Assembly: GCF_007859715.1 (NCBI RefSeq)
Contig: NZ_SJPG01000001.1
Span: forward strand, 4,428,728-4,492,727
DNA length: 64,000 nt
From: Rubinisphaera italica
Lineage (GTDB): Bacteria > Planctomycetota > Planctomycetia > Planctomycetales > Planctomycetaceae
Direction: 5' to 3'
Shown here piece after piece: positions 1-8,633 of this stretch; position 1 is the stretch's first letter, and every line of letters begins with the position of its first letter. The notes beneath the pieces are model-generated. The model saw nothing but the letters and a program-made list of their open reading frames with translations, ran no database searches and had not been told where the DNA came from. The translations under genes were made by a program, and so were the position numbers.

Positions 1-7
1 GATAACT

Positions 8-772
8 ATGGTTAAAAAATACAAAAATCACCACGAGAATCGACTTCAGATTCTCTATGAACACTTTCCAGCTCTTAAAATCATAGTGGAGATGTTTTCG
101 ACTCTCGACGATATCAATCTCTGCATCAAAGATGTTGATGGGCATTATCTCTACGTCAATCATGCGTTCCTTCGCAGTGTGCCTCGATTTCGTCGCGAAG
201 AGGTTCTCGGAAAAACCGCTTTTCAGATTTACAGCGAAAGCCTCGCAATCGGCTATCAGCATCAGGACCAGCAGCTGCTCTCCAGGGGAGAAAACCTGAG
301 CGATCAACTCGAAATGATCACGAATCCCGATGGTACACTCGGCTGGTATCTCACCAACAAATATCTGCTCATCGACCAGAAAAAGCAGGTCCATGCCATC
401 ATCGGCATGTCGCGAGATCTGCATGCGGTTTCCACGAAAGATCCCCGTTACGCCAAACTCGCCGTCGCCTTAAGGAAAATTCAAACCTGTTACAACGAAC
501 CGCTCCGCATTCAGGAACTGGCCGATGAAATCGGGCTCTCGATGAGCCAATTCGAACGCCTCATGCACTCGATGATTCAAATCACGCCACGACAATACCT
601 CACCCGACAACGCGTCGAAGCGGCAGCTCTGTTATTGCGGAATACTGACAAAAAAGTGGTCGACATCGCCCTCGACTGCGGCTTCTCCGACCAGGCCTCC
701 TTCAGCAAACAATTCAAGAAAATCACTGGGTTGCCGCCCTTGAGATACCGGAGTGTGAATCGTCCTGATTAA
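8..772 (+). CDS. PAS domain-containing AraC-family transcriptional regulator
   Basis: Probable DNA-binding regulator of 254 residues. Residues about 30-140 look like a PAS sensor fold: 'NLCIKDVDGHYLYVNHAF' followed by 'GKTAFQIY' and a later 'IIGMSRDL' strand. Residues about 155-250 are an AraC-type double helix-turn-helix, with 'IQELADEIGLSMSQFERL' as the first helix pair and the family signature 'DIALDCGFSDQASFSKQFKK' as the second. A PAS-AraC arrangement suggests direct sensing of a small molecule or redox cue, but the ligand cannot be read from sequence. The ATG lies 8 bases from the window edge, so an upstream start cannot be excluded. The next gene is about 220 bp away, so this is probably a single-gene unit. 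Confidence 0.85.
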   Translation: MVKKYKNHHENRLQILYEHFPALKIIVEMFSTLDDINLCIKDVDGHYLYVNHAFLRSVPRFRREEVLGKTAFQIYSESLAIGYQHQDQQLLSRGENLSDQLEMITNPDGTLGWYLTNKYLLIDQKKQVHAIIGMSRDLHAVSTKDPRYAKLAVALRKIQTCYNEPLRIQELADEIGLSMSQFERLMHSMIQITPRQYLTRQRVEAAALLLRNTDKKVVDIALDCGFSDQASFSKQFKKITGLPPLRYRSVNRPD

Positions 773-989
773 CTCTCATAGGCCTGAGTGGTGCCACTCA
801 GCTTGGAATTTCAGATACCAATGACAATATTCATTGATTAGTCATTGTTGCTGAGTGTTCAAACTTTGCACGGCAATGACTTCTCATTTCTTTCCGGGCT
901 CCGCGCACCAAATCCACTCTTATTGATAACAGAAAAGCCATCTTCATTCTCGAAGATGTCAATTACTTTAGCCTTGAGAGTCAAGCGAC

Positions 990-1541
990 ATGAACGTTTC
1001 AAAAGCAGTTGCCCGTGCACAATTAATTCCCGGGCATATGTCCCATGCGGAACTTGTTCTTCTCTCATCCCTGGCTGCAGATTTGCCGACGGGTTCCCGT
1101 TGGGCAGAAATTGGAACTCTCTGCGGTCGCAGTTTAATGGGTGTCGGACTAGCCGCATCAGAAAATACGGAACTTGTCTCTGTCGATGTGAATTGGGGAA
1201 GCGAGCGTCGTGCAAGCGTGAGTGTTCACGATGTCTTCAAAGAACTCGCTTCCACTCGAGGTGAGAGCTTAGCTCTCCATGCTCTGCGGGCTGCTTCTCA
1301 TCGAGCCGTGCAGACATTTCGAGATCACTGGTTCGATGTCGTTTTCATCGATGCCGCTCACGATTACGAAAGCGTCAACCAGGACATCCAACTCTGGCTA
1401 CCAAAGGTGAAACCAGGCGGGCTGCTATGCGGTCACGATTTTTCCAGAGACTGGCCGGGGGTGATTCGCGCAGTGAATGAACTGCTGCCTCAACGCAAAA
1501 TCCAGGAAAGCATCTGGATGTACCGCGTGGATCCAAAGTGA
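990..1541 (+). CDS. Class I SAM-dependent methyltransferase (Methyltransf_24-like)
   Basis: Predicted small-molecule or sugar methyltransferase of 183 residues. Motif I is 'WAEIGTLCGRSLMGVGLA', where E-G-T-x-x-G takes the usual glycine-loop place. An acidic motif II follows in 'LVSVDVNWG'. Motif IV is 'FDVVFIDAAHDYESV', typical of the Methyltransf_24 and cephalosporin-hydroxylase-like groups. It ends with a 'KPGGLLCGHDF' strand. There is no signal peptide, so it is cytoplasmic. The substrate is unknown. A sulfotransferase follows 150 bp downstream on the same strand, which would fit a glycan or lipid decoration pair, but that is only inference from position. Confidence 0.8.
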   Translation: MNVSKAVARAQLIPGHMSHAELVLLSSLAADLPTGSRWAEIGTLCGRSLMGVGLAASENTELVSVDVNWGSERRASVSVHDVFKELASTRGESLALHALRAASHRAVQTFRDHWFDVVFIDAAHDYESVNQDIQLWLPKVKPGGLLCGHDFSRDWPGVIRAVNELLPQRKIQESIWMYRVDPK

Positions 1542-1690
1542 GGTACCCATAAATTCACAGTTTTCCGTTAATGTGATTTTTACGGCCTGATTCAAGCTCG
1601 AAAATTTCTATTTTTTGATTGTCTCTATTGAGTTACAATCCGTTCTGATTCTGCAGATTATGGATTCGATAAACTCAAGGAGACGCAGGG

Positions 1691-2299
1691 ATGGTTATCT
1701 CTCCGAAATATCAATATGCCTTTGTAAGCACTGTTAAAGGGGGAACGAATTCCTTGTACGATGTGCTCACCACACATTACGAAGGAGTTCGATACGGCGA
1801 TTTTCATTGCAATGATGTCCATGAAATCCCGAAAAACTGGCTGATCTTTTCGACGTGCCGAAACCCGTATGTAAGGGCCGTTTCGATCTGGTGGAGCACT
1901 TGTATGCGTGGTAAGGATCGCTATCAGTTTCGTCAGCTCTGCAGCAACCCCGACTCCTTTGAAGAATTCGCCGAATGGGCCGCTGCTGTACAGCCAGAAT
2001 TGCAATCGATGGGCGATTCCCAGCGTCAACTCCTGATGACTCAATCGGCCAGACACGGGGAGATCAATTTTGATCAGATTTTACGTATGGAACACCTCGA
2101 AGCTGATTTCGAAGCCCTTCCTTTTGTGCAATCTCACAATCGAGAACTGCCGCAGTTGAACCCTACGGTCGGACAACGTCTCTCTGCAGAAAATTATCTG
2201 ACCGAACGTGCCATCGCAGCCGTCCAAAACTGGATGAATGACGATTTTGATCGCTACGGCTATTCGCGTGAGGTGTCGCTGGAAACGAGCCTTGGGTAA
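1691..2299 (+). CDS. Sulfotransferase family protein
   Basis: Predicted PAPS-dependent sulfotransferase of 202 residues. The 5'-phosphosulfate loop region is '[14 protein letters not shown]' (residues 13-26) and the 3'-phosphate-binding segment is '[12 protein letters not shown]' (residues 56-67, with R57 and S65 as expected ligands). These match the Sulfotransfer_2 and heparan-type families. The start is supported by AAGGAGAC about 8 bases upstream of the ATG. The stop is only 5 bases before the next gene, so the two are probably cotranscribed. The acceptor (polysaccharide, lipid or protein) is unknown. A sulfotransferase in a genome rich in sulfatases suggests that the cell both makes and degrades sulfate esters. 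Confidence 0.8.
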   Translation: MVISPKYQYAFVSTVKGGTNSLYDVLTTHYEGVRYGDFHCNDVHEIPKNWLIFSTCRNPYVRAVSIWWSTCMRGKDRYQFRQLCSNPDSFEEFAEWAAAVQPELQSMGDSQRQLLMTQSARHGEINFDQILRMEHLEADFEALPFVQSHNRELPQLNPTVGQRLSAENYLTERAIAAVQNWMNDDFDRYGYSREVSLETSLG

Positions 2300-2304
2300 A
2301 CACA

Positions 2305-2946
2305 ATGGAAGATCGAGCGATCAAGTGGAATCGAGTTCGTCGTTACGCATTGGCACTCTCATTATTTACAGTTGTGTATAATTTGGTCGAAGCCGGGATT
2401 GCAATTGCTGGTGCAAATTGGAGTCACTCATTGACGCTCTTTGGATTTGGACTCGACAGCCTTCTGGAGTCCAGCAGCGGTTGTATTATGATCTGGCGAT
2501 TCTGGAAGGATCATTCGGTGAATGATCTTGCAGTCTTTGAAAAATTTGAACAGAGGGCGACTCATTTAATCGCTTACACATTTTTTCTGTTAGGATCGTA
2601 TATTTTAATAGATGCGAGCCTGGCTCTTTATTGGAAGAAAACACCTCAAGTCAGCCTGACGGGTATCATTCTGGCAATTGCTTCTTTAATCGTGATGCCG
2701 ATTCTGTTTCACTTGAAATATCAACTTGGAAAGCAAATCGAGAGCCGAAGTCTAATTGCAGACTCCAAGGAAACGCTCGCTTGCGTTATGCTCTCGGCTG
2801 CGATGCTGCTGGGCCTTGGAGCGTATGCTCTTTGGGAAATCTGGTGGATCGATTCTGTTACTGCTATTGTGATCTCAGGCTTTCTGCTACACGAAGGTTA
2901 TGAAATGCTCGAAGGGGAGTGTGGGGCCTCCGAGCATTGTCATTGA
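2305..2946 (+). CDS. Cation diffusion facilitator (CDF)-type transporter, membrane domain
   Basis: 213 residues with six hydrophobic segments (approximately 12-34, 40-62, 84-108, 116-138, 150-172, 176-200). 'GFGLDSLLESSSG' in the second segment and 'IADSKETLACV' at the fifth are the CDF metal-site positions, where Asp residues bind Zn, Fe or Mn. The usual cytoplasmic C-terminal dimerisation domain is absent: the protein stops just after the sixth segment, making it a short form. It begins 6 bases after the sulfotransferase stop. Metal specificity cannot be assigned. Confidence 0.8.
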   Translation: MEDRAIKWNRVRRYALALSLFTVVYNLVEAGIAIAGANWSHSLTLFGFGLDSLLESSSGCIMIWRFWKDHSVNDLAVFEKFEQRATHLIAYTFFLLGSYILIDASLALYWKKTPQVSLTGIILAIASLIVMPILFHLKYQLGKQIESRSLIADSKETLACVMLSAAMLLGLGAYALWEIWWIDSVTAIVISGFLLHEGYEMLEGECGASEHCH

Positions 2947-2970
2947 TTTTTCACAGTGTATTGCAGTGTA

Positions 2971-4284
2971 TTACGACGAGGTCATCTGCATTTCTTCGAT
3001 GTCCGAGGGGGGCAGCACTACGCCCATCTTATCGAATATTTCTTCCAGCCCCGGTTTGAAGACATCTCCCATCAGAATATCGGTCATGTGATTGCGACAC
3101 TCGGGGAACTCCATGAAGAACTTTGCAAAGCTGAAGTCTGGAGCATAGAAGGCATAAACCAGCTTCTTGAAGTTTTCTAATCCACTAATATACTCTTGGT
3201 TCCAACGACCGAGTTGTTTTGGCGAAAGATCGTTCATTTTGTAACCATCGATAATCGCATCGGCGGCCATCTCTCCAGATACCATTGCCAGTAAGACACC
3301 CGAAGAATAAACCGGATCGACAAATCCGAAGGCGTCGCCAATCATCACCCAGCCTTCGCCAACTGTTTGAGTGGCTCGATAGGAAAAATCTTTTGTCGTT
3401 TTGAAATCGCCAAATTGAGTGGAGGGTTCAAGTCGACGTTGCATCTCCGGGCACTTGGAAAGTTCCCGGGCAAAGATGTCGGCTGGTTTCAAACTGGAAT
3501 CGCCAAACATGTAGTTCATGCTGCCCGTGCAGCCGACACTGACAATGTTGTTTGAGAGTGGAATGTACCAGAACCAGGACTTCTTGCCTTCTGTCTGCAT
3601 GATGAGAGTCGCTCCTTCATCGCGACCTTCATCCCGTATGGCATTCTCGAAGTAGCCCCAGAGGGTCCCCTTTTTGAGCAAGGGATCTGATTTTTTCACG
3701 CCCAGCCTGTTGGCGATCATTGCCGATTGCCCTGATGCATCAATGACTATTTCGGAAGCGATTTCCAGGACCTGATCTTCACCTGCGTCGTTTTTCAGTT
3801 TCACTTTCACGCCAATAGCGCGTTTGTCATCGAACAGCACGTCCATCACATGAGCGTTTGTCCGAACAACAGTCCCATTCTCGACAGCTTTTTCCAAGAG
3901 AATTGAATCGAAGTTCCCCCGTTCGACCTGCCAGGTCTGGGAGGATTCGTGGGGAATGTATTCGTCAAAGTAAAAAGGACGAGTGACTTTGCCCATCTCT
4001 GTAACGAACTGAACGCTGTACTTTTTCGGGAAGGCTGAATTTTTCATCCGATCGAGTAGGTTCAACCGCTGTAAGGTTGGATAGCACTTCGGCAAGAGTG
4101 ATTCACCGACATGGAAACGAGGTGTCAAACCGCGTTCCAGCAAAACAACTTTTTTACCAGCTTCAGCCAGTAACGCTGCACATGTTGCTCCTGCAGGGCC
4201 ACCACCGAGAACAACGATGTCGTAGTGATCTTCGACAACAATATTTTTATAAGGGCAGTTCGTACTAGGTGAAACTTGAATCAT
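2971..4284 (-). CDS. FAD-dependent oxidoreductase of the flavin-halogenase / geranylgeranyl-reductase-like family
   Basis: 437 residues counted from the ATG at 4284, which has an AGCAGGT ribosome site; an in-frame ATG lies 54 bp further upstream. The N-terminal Rossmann motif is 'VVLGGGPAGATCAALLAEAG' (about residues 24-43). 'HVGESLLP' (58-65) is the GES motif of flavin halogenases, and 'SWFWYIP' (236-242) matches the WxWxIP motif that separates halogenases from monooxygenases. Lys88/Lys89 in 'FPKKYSVQF' lie near the catalytic lysine position. 'VMIGDAFGFVDPVYSSGV' is the conserved FAD motif DG/GDAxxxxxP. A halogenase is therefore plausible, but many planctomycete relatives with these motifs are uncharacterised, so a reductase remains possible. 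It lies 100 bp downstream of the sulfatase on the same strand and may be cotranscribed with it. Confidence 0.75.
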   Translation of the reverse strand: MIQVSPSTNCPYKNIVVEDHYDIVVLGGGPAGATCAALLAEAGKKVVLLERGLTPRFHVGESLLPKCYPTLQRLNLLDRMKNSAFPKKYSVQFVTEMGKVTRPFYFDEYIPHESSQTWQVERGNFDSILLEKAVENGTVVRTNAHVMDVLFDDKRAIGVKVKLKNDAGEDQVLEIASEIVIDASGQSAMIANRLGVKKSDPLLKKGTLWGYFENAIRDEGRDEGATLIMQTEGKKSWFWYIPLSNNIVSVGCTGSMNYMFGDSSLKPADIFARELSKCPEMQRRLEPSTQFGDFKTTKDFSYRATQTVGEGWVMIGDAFGFVDPVYSSGVLLAMVSGEMAADAIIDGYKMNDLSPKQLGRWNQEYISGLENFKKLVYAFYAPDFSFAKFFMEFPECRNHMTDILMGDVFKPGLEEIFDKMGVVLPPSDIEEMQMTSS

Positions 4285-4384
4285 AACATTTACCTGCTGA
4301 TATATTCCTATGTGAAGTGCATCGTTGATTCGACACAACTTATTTCATTTTATGTCAGAGAGCGGACCGATCCAAGTATTTTTT

Positions 4385-5878
4385 CTACTTGTAATCTTGC
4401 TCTTCATCACTTTTACGACAGGACTCTTGCCATTGCCGGGCAGCTAATATCATTGATTTCAGTAATTCTGGCTCTTGGGCCGCTAAATCAAGACTTTCTT
4501 CAGGATCGGCTTTCAGATCGTATAACTGCCATTTTTTCCCGCGATCTTTTGTGTAGATCTTGTGATTGCCACTCATCCAGGCTACTTGTGGGCCCGATTG
4601 GAATCCAATCGGTTGTTTCCGTTCTAAGGACTTTTCTTGTAATAACGGCAGCAGTGAAATTCCATCCAGTGGCCTATTGTCGGGATATTCCAGCTGCAAA
4701 GCATCCAGAATTGTCGGCAGATAATCGCTTGTTACCACTGCAAAGTCCGTCTCAGTTCCAGGTGTAACAACTGCAGGCCATTCAAATAACCCCGGCACAC
4801 GAATGCCGCCTTCCAGAAGAGAACGTTTACGCCCCGACAATATTCCAGCCGACCCCGGAGCTGAGTTTGCCTGACCTTCGGGACCATTATCTGAACAGAA
4901 CCAGAGCATTGTATTCTGATCGACCTGCAGATCTCGCAACGATTTGCGCAAACGTCCAACTTGATCATCAAGTGCAGAAACACAGCCGTAGTAATTCCGC
5001 TCGTACGTACTCGCTTCAGGATAAATCTGCTGATACTTGCGATCTGCGACAACGGGCAAATGCGGTGCATGAAACCAGATCACCGCAAAGAAGGGCTGAT
5101 GATTTTTTGTCGCATTTTCGATGAAGGGAATCGCACGATCCATGATCAGCTGGGAGTCGTCGCCGGATAAATCATCCGCAACAATTTCTCCCCGTTCGTT
5201 CCAGTAATGAGTGCCGTAAATCTTCGAGTCTGCTCGCGGAACAAGAGGATCCCAGGCTTTGCCGTTATTTTTGACTGGAGCAATCAGCGGATCGAAAGTC
5301 GGTACTTTGGATTCGGTCACAAAGCAGACATCATATCCATGCTGCTGAGGTGGCGAGATGTGCTGCTTATTTTTGGGTCCACCACGATTGGCATCTTTGA
5401 TTTCCGTCGTCAACGTTCCCAGATGCCACTTCCCGAAATGTCCGGTGGCATAACCGACTTCGTGCAGCAATTCCGGCAATGCGATTTCTTCCTGCTTCAA
5501 ATGACCGACATTCGCGGTGTAAATCCCATAACGATAGGGATGCCGCCCTGTCAGACAGGAGCCCCGCGTCGGGCTACAAACCGGAGCCGCTGCGTAAAAG
5601 CGTGTGAACTTCAATCCGGCAGCCGCCATCTCCGAAAGATGGGGCGTCTTAATGGGGGAGTCTTCATTGAAGCATGTCAGATCGCCATACCCAAGGTCGT
5701 CAGACATCATCAGGATAATATTGGGTACACTTATTTTTTCTGCAGAAAGTGCTGTATTTGCTGAACCAATTGTTGGATGCAATGTCCATGCAGCCAGTAT
5801 GAGTGCAGTTATTCTGTGTAGTAAATATCGATAATTCTCGTATTGAGCATTCCGGGGCAGAGTCAGTTTCCAAAGCAT
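4385..5878 (-). CDS. Exported sulfatase (arylsulfatase family)
   Basis: 497 residues. The N-terminus has a hydrophobic export signal at about 23-45. The alkaline-phosphatase-fold metal residues start in 'IILMMSDDLGYGD' (D60, D61). The formylglycine signature is 'CSPTRGSCLTGR' with Cys101 followed by P-x-R and L-T-G, so Cys101 should be oxidised to formylglycine. 'GKWHLG' and 'FCSDNGPEG' supply the later metal and sulfate-binding residues. It should hydrolyse sulfate esters, probably on polysaccharide, in the periplasm. AAGGAG lies 6 bases before the ATG. The flavin oxidoreductase gene follows about 100 bp downstream. Confidence 0.93.
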   Translation of the reverse strand: MLWKLTLPRNAQYENYRYLLHRITALILAAWTLHPTIGSANTALSAEKISVPNIILMMSDDLGYGDLTCFNEDSPIKTPHLSEMAAAGLKFTRFYAAAPVCSPTRGSCLTGRHPYRYGIYTANVGHLKQEEIALPELLHEVGYATGHFGKWHLGTLTTEIKDANRGGPKNKQHISPPQQHGYDVCFVTESKVPTFDPLIAPVKNNGKAWDPLVPRADSKIYGTHYWNERGEIVADDLSGDDSQLIMDRAIPFIENATKNHQPFFAVIWFHAPHLPVVADRKYQQIYPEASTYERNYYGCVSALDDQVGRLRKSLRDLQVDQNTMLWFCSDNGPEGQANSAPGSAGILSGRKRSLLEGGIRVPGLFEWPAVVTPGTETDFAVVTSDYLPTILDALQLEYPDNRPLDGISLLPLLQEKSLERKQPIGFQSGPQVAWMSGNHKIYTKDRGKKWQLYDLKADPEESLDLAAQEPELLKSMILAARQWQESCRKSDEEQDYK

Positions 5879-5999
5879 ATTGGCTCCTTAGAGTGTGAAT
5901 TGATCAATGACGCCGGGAATCTCTGATATGGAGTATCCGAGACAGGCATCAGCCGGTCAATCAAATGCCAGGAGTTTCTGTGATTAAACGGGAAGACAC

Positions 6000-6188
6000 A
6001 TGAAACGTAACAAGAAAAGCGTCGCCAATCTCATGGATCGTCGTGGCACTGGAAGCAAACCGATTTTTGGTATTGCACACATCCGGGAAGCAAAAAATGA
6101 ATTGCACTGATTGGAGAATTGGGCCGACCAGGCCAGTCGGCAGATCGTCACCAGTGTGCCCATGGGAGCAACGTACGGTAGAGGATAA
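6000..6188 (+). pseudogene. Possible decayed small ORF with one in-frame TGA
   Basis: In the 827-bp stretch 5879-6705 no normal gene is seen. One frame starting at ATG 6000, with GGGAAG a few bases upstream, encodes a basic 36-residue peptide ('MKRNKKSVANLMDRRGTG...') ending at TGA 6108. The same frame then continues for 25 codons ('LENWADQASRQIVTSVPMG...') to TAA 6186. The second part looks coding in composition, so a nonsense mutation in a small gene of about 62 codons is one reading. I do not recognise the family. No selenocysteine-type element was recognised. Confidence 0.3.
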
Positions 6189-6472
6189 ACGCACGCTTGC
6201 AGACAGGGTAAGAATTCAAGTCGATTAGGTGTGCGACAGAATGGATGAGCAGAACGCACAAAATAAGAAAAAGTGAGAACCTGAATTAGTATTTCATTTG
6301 CAGCTGTTGAATGGACGATATCGTCCACCCTCACGTTTACTCTTTCGGGATGGATGGAAGGCTTTGCAAAGGAGATGGGCGTAGTCGAAACAAGCCAACC
6401 AGGCAATAAGGCACCGGGGGAACGCTTTCTGGTAAAAAGCACCTAATTTCATAGACTCTCAATGCACCGGAA

Positions 6473-6679
6473 GTGTCGTTCAATGATCCGACTCAAGAGT
6501 TCTTTTGTGGTAAATCACCGGGTGACCTATTTCTTCCAATGCACTTGAATTTCGCTTTTATTGGAATGGAGCCTTCGCTAACGTTTGCCTGCTTCGATGT
6601 GATGAAGAACCCTCAAGTTGAAAACGATTTCGAAAGATATCGCCAACAATTGAATGAGTGTTTCCGGCCTGCGGAGTAG
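6473..6679 (+). CDS. Small hypothetical protein (uncertain)
   Basis: GTG-initiated 68-residue frame inside the otherwise gene-poor stretch 5879-6705. The product ends in an amphipathic 'NDFERYRQQLNECFRPAE' tail and has no signal peptide. Rather GGA-poor sequence precedes the GTG, so the translation start is weak. It may be a real small protein, a remnant of a longer gene, or chance. I do not recognise the family. Confidence 0.25.
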   Translation: MSFNDPTQEFFCGKSPGDLFLPMHLNFAFIGMEPSLTFACFDVMKNPQVENDFERYRQQLNECFRPAE

Positions 6680-6705
6680 AAGAGAGCTTGGTAGCATATT
6701 GTGAT

Positions 6706-7368
6706 TCAAGCTTGATCCTTGCGTCGAAGGCGTAAATCTTCCTGCCCCAGCGTCTCCAATTTGGACTCCAGGTCTGCGATCGTTGACTCAAGCTCCTGCA
6801 CTTGTTTCTGGAGCTGATCGATCACCGGAGCGACGGCCTTCTGCGGAAAACGCTTGTGGATATGCTGTGGACAGTTGATGTCCCAAGCCTCGATCTCAAA
6901 GAGGATGACACGTTCAATCTTGCCGGGGTAATCTGAGTCTCGAAGTTTCTCTTCAAGGACATCATCCCCTTCGACAACTCTTGCATTGCCCCACAACTTA
7001 ATGCGGCGACTGTGAACGTAGTCCATTAGAAAGATGAAAGCCCTGGAATTCTCAGAGAGATTTCCCACGCTGATGTACTGCTGATTGCCACCGAAGTCAG
7101 CGAATCCAAGTGTCTTTTCATCGATGGCTTTCAGAAATCCCGGTGGTCCACCCCGGTATTGAATGTAAGGCTGTCCTGCACTGTTCGCTGTTCCCAGATA
7201 GAACATATCGAGTTCAGAAAGGAATGATTTCAGATCAGGTGTCACAATCGTTTTCCAGCCGTGTTGTTCGACTTTGGCATAACTTTGACGTGATCCCTTT
7301 TCGGATTGGATCGCTTTCACTGCCGAGGTAAACGCCACATCGCTTGGATAGCTTGTCATCGGATTCAC
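6706..7368 (-). CDS. Pyridoxamine 5'-phosphate oxidase-family (split-barrel flavin) protein
   Basis: 220 residues. The central part reads as a PNPOx-like split barrel: 'FYLGTANSAGQPYIQYRGG', 'LGFADFGGNQQYISVGNL' and 'RAFIFLMDYVHSRRIKLWGNARVV' are the typical FMN-binding strands, and 'DINCPQHIHKRF' matches the C-terminal part of this subfamily. It ends with a predicted coiled coil (about 180-212, 'LQKQVQELESTIADLESKLE'), which suggests oligomerisation. It probably reduces or binds an oxidised small molecule using FMN or F420; the substrate is unknown. It is the last gene of the TetR-controlled cluster, separated from the AhpD-like gene by a strong hairpin. Confidence 0.85.
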   Translation of the reverse strand: MNPMTSYPSDVAFTSAVKAIQSEKGSRQSYAKVEQHGWKTIVTPDLKSFLSELDMFYLGTANSAGQPYIQYRGGPPGFLKAIDEKTLGFADFGGNQQYISVGNLSENSRAFIFLMDYVHSRRIKLWGNARVVEGDDVLEEKLRDSDYPGKIERVILFEIEAWDINCPQHIHKRFPQKAVAPVIDQLQKQVQELESTIADLESKLETLGQEDLRLRRKDQA

Positions 7369-7422
7369 TCCTTACCTGAAATAACCCGGTTGCGAACAGA
7401 AATAGATTGTCATTCATGGCAG

Positions 7423-7453
7423 AGGGCCGGTGAATTTGTTGTTCACCGGCCCT
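7423..7453. repeat. Perfect 12-bp inverted repeat (intercistronic hairpin)
   Basis: AGGGCCGGTGAA and TTCACCGGCCCT are separated by 7 bases. It sits between the stop of the AhpD-like gene and the start of the PNPOx-like gene, both on the minus strand. No T run follows on either strand, so it is not a classic intrinsic terminator. It may attenuate transcription or stabilise the upstream mRNA. Confidence 0.7.
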
Positions 7454-7469
7454 AGCAGTACATGAATCG

Positions 7470-8012
7470 TCAAACAGAGACTGCTTCCACCTTTGGGAAA
7501 TCAATTTCAGTTTTTGCGACGTTATTGAAGAAATTCGTCAACACACTGAGGCTGATGTGAGCGATGACTTCTGCAACTTCTCCTTCGGAGTACCCTTCAG
7601 CAAGAAACTGATCGAGATCCGAATCGTCGATTTGACCGTTTGATTCGAGAACTCGATGCACGAATTGCAGAAGTGCATCAGCCTTCGAGTCGCTCGCATG
7701 ACCATTGCGGCTTTCGATGATTTGGCTTGGATTCAATCCGACCATTTTTCCAATGGCTGAGTGGGCAGCGAGGCAATATCCGCAGCCATTATGCTCAGCG
7801 ACAGTCAGGGCGATCCTTTCTCGGTCCTTGGCCGAAAGTGTACCTTGGCTCAAAGACTCATTGAGACTGAGGTAGCCAGCGAGGGCAGACGTCGAGTGGC
7901 CAAGCGTTTGCATGAGATTGGGGACACGCCCCAGTTTGGTTTTGACCTGCTCAAACAGTACCTGAGTTTTGCCAGTTGCAGTTTCAGCGAGTAGAGGGTT
8001 GATACGTGACAT
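7470..8012 (-). CDS. Carboxymuconolactone decarboxylase-family protein (AhpD-like)
   Basis: 180 residues. The all-helical AhpD/CMD core contains 'AEHNGCGYCLAAHS', the CxxCxxxH peroxidatic motif (Cys77, Cys80, His84) preceded by Glu73. It is probably a thiol peroxidase or disulfide reductase acting in oxidative or electrophile stress, in the cytoplasm. The ATG at 8012 is preferred to a 43-codon upstream extension because AGGAGA lies 7 bases before it and the homologous domain begins there ('MSRINPLL'). It lies in the TetR-controlled cluster. A truncated paralogue relic occurs at 9423-9557. Confidence 0.9.
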   Translation of the reverse strand: MSRINPLLAETATGKTQVLFEQVKTKLGRVPNLMQTLGHSTSALAGYLSLNESLSQGTLSAKDRERIALTVAEHNGCGYCLAAHSAIGKMVGLNPSQIIESRNGHASDSKADALLQFVHRVLESNGQIDDSDLDQFLAEGYSEGEVAEVIAHISLSVLTNFFNNVAKTEIDFPKVEAVSV

Positions 8013-8083
8013 GGTCGTTCTCCTGAAAAAAAGGTTAGAAAGCAGACTTATATGCCTGCGTGGTTCAATACTTGGATGTAAGG

Positions 8084-8554
8084 TCAGGCGACATTGGGAA
8101 TGCCAGCGTCGTCTTCCGGTCGTGGACCTGGGGCTGACCAATGGAACTTGCGTTGCACTTCCTCGATGGCGACATCATTGATGCTGGCATCTCGACGCTG
8201 CATCAGTCCTTCATCATCGAATTCCCAGAGTTCGTTTCCGTAAGCTCGATACCACTGGCCATCAGCATTGTGGTACTCGTATTGGAAACGGACGGCGATC
8301 TTGTTGTCGGTGAAACTCCAGAGGGATTTGGTGAGGCGATATTCGAGTTCCTTTTCCCACTTGTCGGCAAGAAACTCTCGAATCTGCTCACGACCACGGA
8401 CGAACTGACTTCGGTTTCTCCATTCGGAGTCATCCGAGTAAGCCAGCGAAACACGATGTGGGTCACGGCTGTTCCAGGCATCCTCGGCGGCACGAACTTT
8501 GGCGACGGCAGTTTCGAACGTGAACGGCGGTCGAATTGAAGTTGTCGATTGCAT
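8084..8554 (-). CDS. DUF1348 / NTF2-like (SnoaL-fold) protein
   Basis: 156 residues from the ATG at 8554, which has AAGGAAA about 5 bases upstream; the longer in-frame extension runs into relic DNA and is unlikely. The family signature is clear: '[20 protein letters not shown]', '[22 protein letters not shown]' and '[19 protein letters not shown]'. The cone-shaped NTF2 fold has a pocket, but no catalytic role is established for DUF1348. It lies between AhpD-like and azoreductase genes, so a role in the same stress response is likely. Confidence 0.88.
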   Translation of the reverse strand: MQSTTSIRPPFTFETAVAKVRAAEDAWNSRDPHRVSLAYSDDSEWRNRSQFVRGREQIREFLADKWEKELEYRLTKSLWSFTDNKIAVRFQYEYHNADGQWYRAYGNELWEFDDEGLMQRRDASINDVAIEEVQRKFHWSAPGPRPEDDAGIPNVA

Positions 8555-8633
8555 TTCATTTCCTTTTGCTAATGGGGTTTTGATCTTGCTGTCTGGGCCG
8601 TTCTCGACTAACGGCCTGTACGTTGAGGGAGCC

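Noticed and set aside
859..1215. Minus-strand frame of 118 codons opposite the methyltransferase
   Set aside because: Antisense of a well supported gene with clear methyltransferase motifs.
6108..6110. In-frame TGA as a selenocysteine codon
   Set aside because: No SECIS-like hairpin was recognised next to it and the surrounding frame is of uncertain coding value; a nonsense mutation is simpler.
5984..6442. Minus-strand frame of 152 codons in the gene-poor stretch
   Set aside because: The composition (runs of Pro, Arg, Ser and Cys) is that of antisense DNA, no ribosome site precedes it and no domain is recognised.
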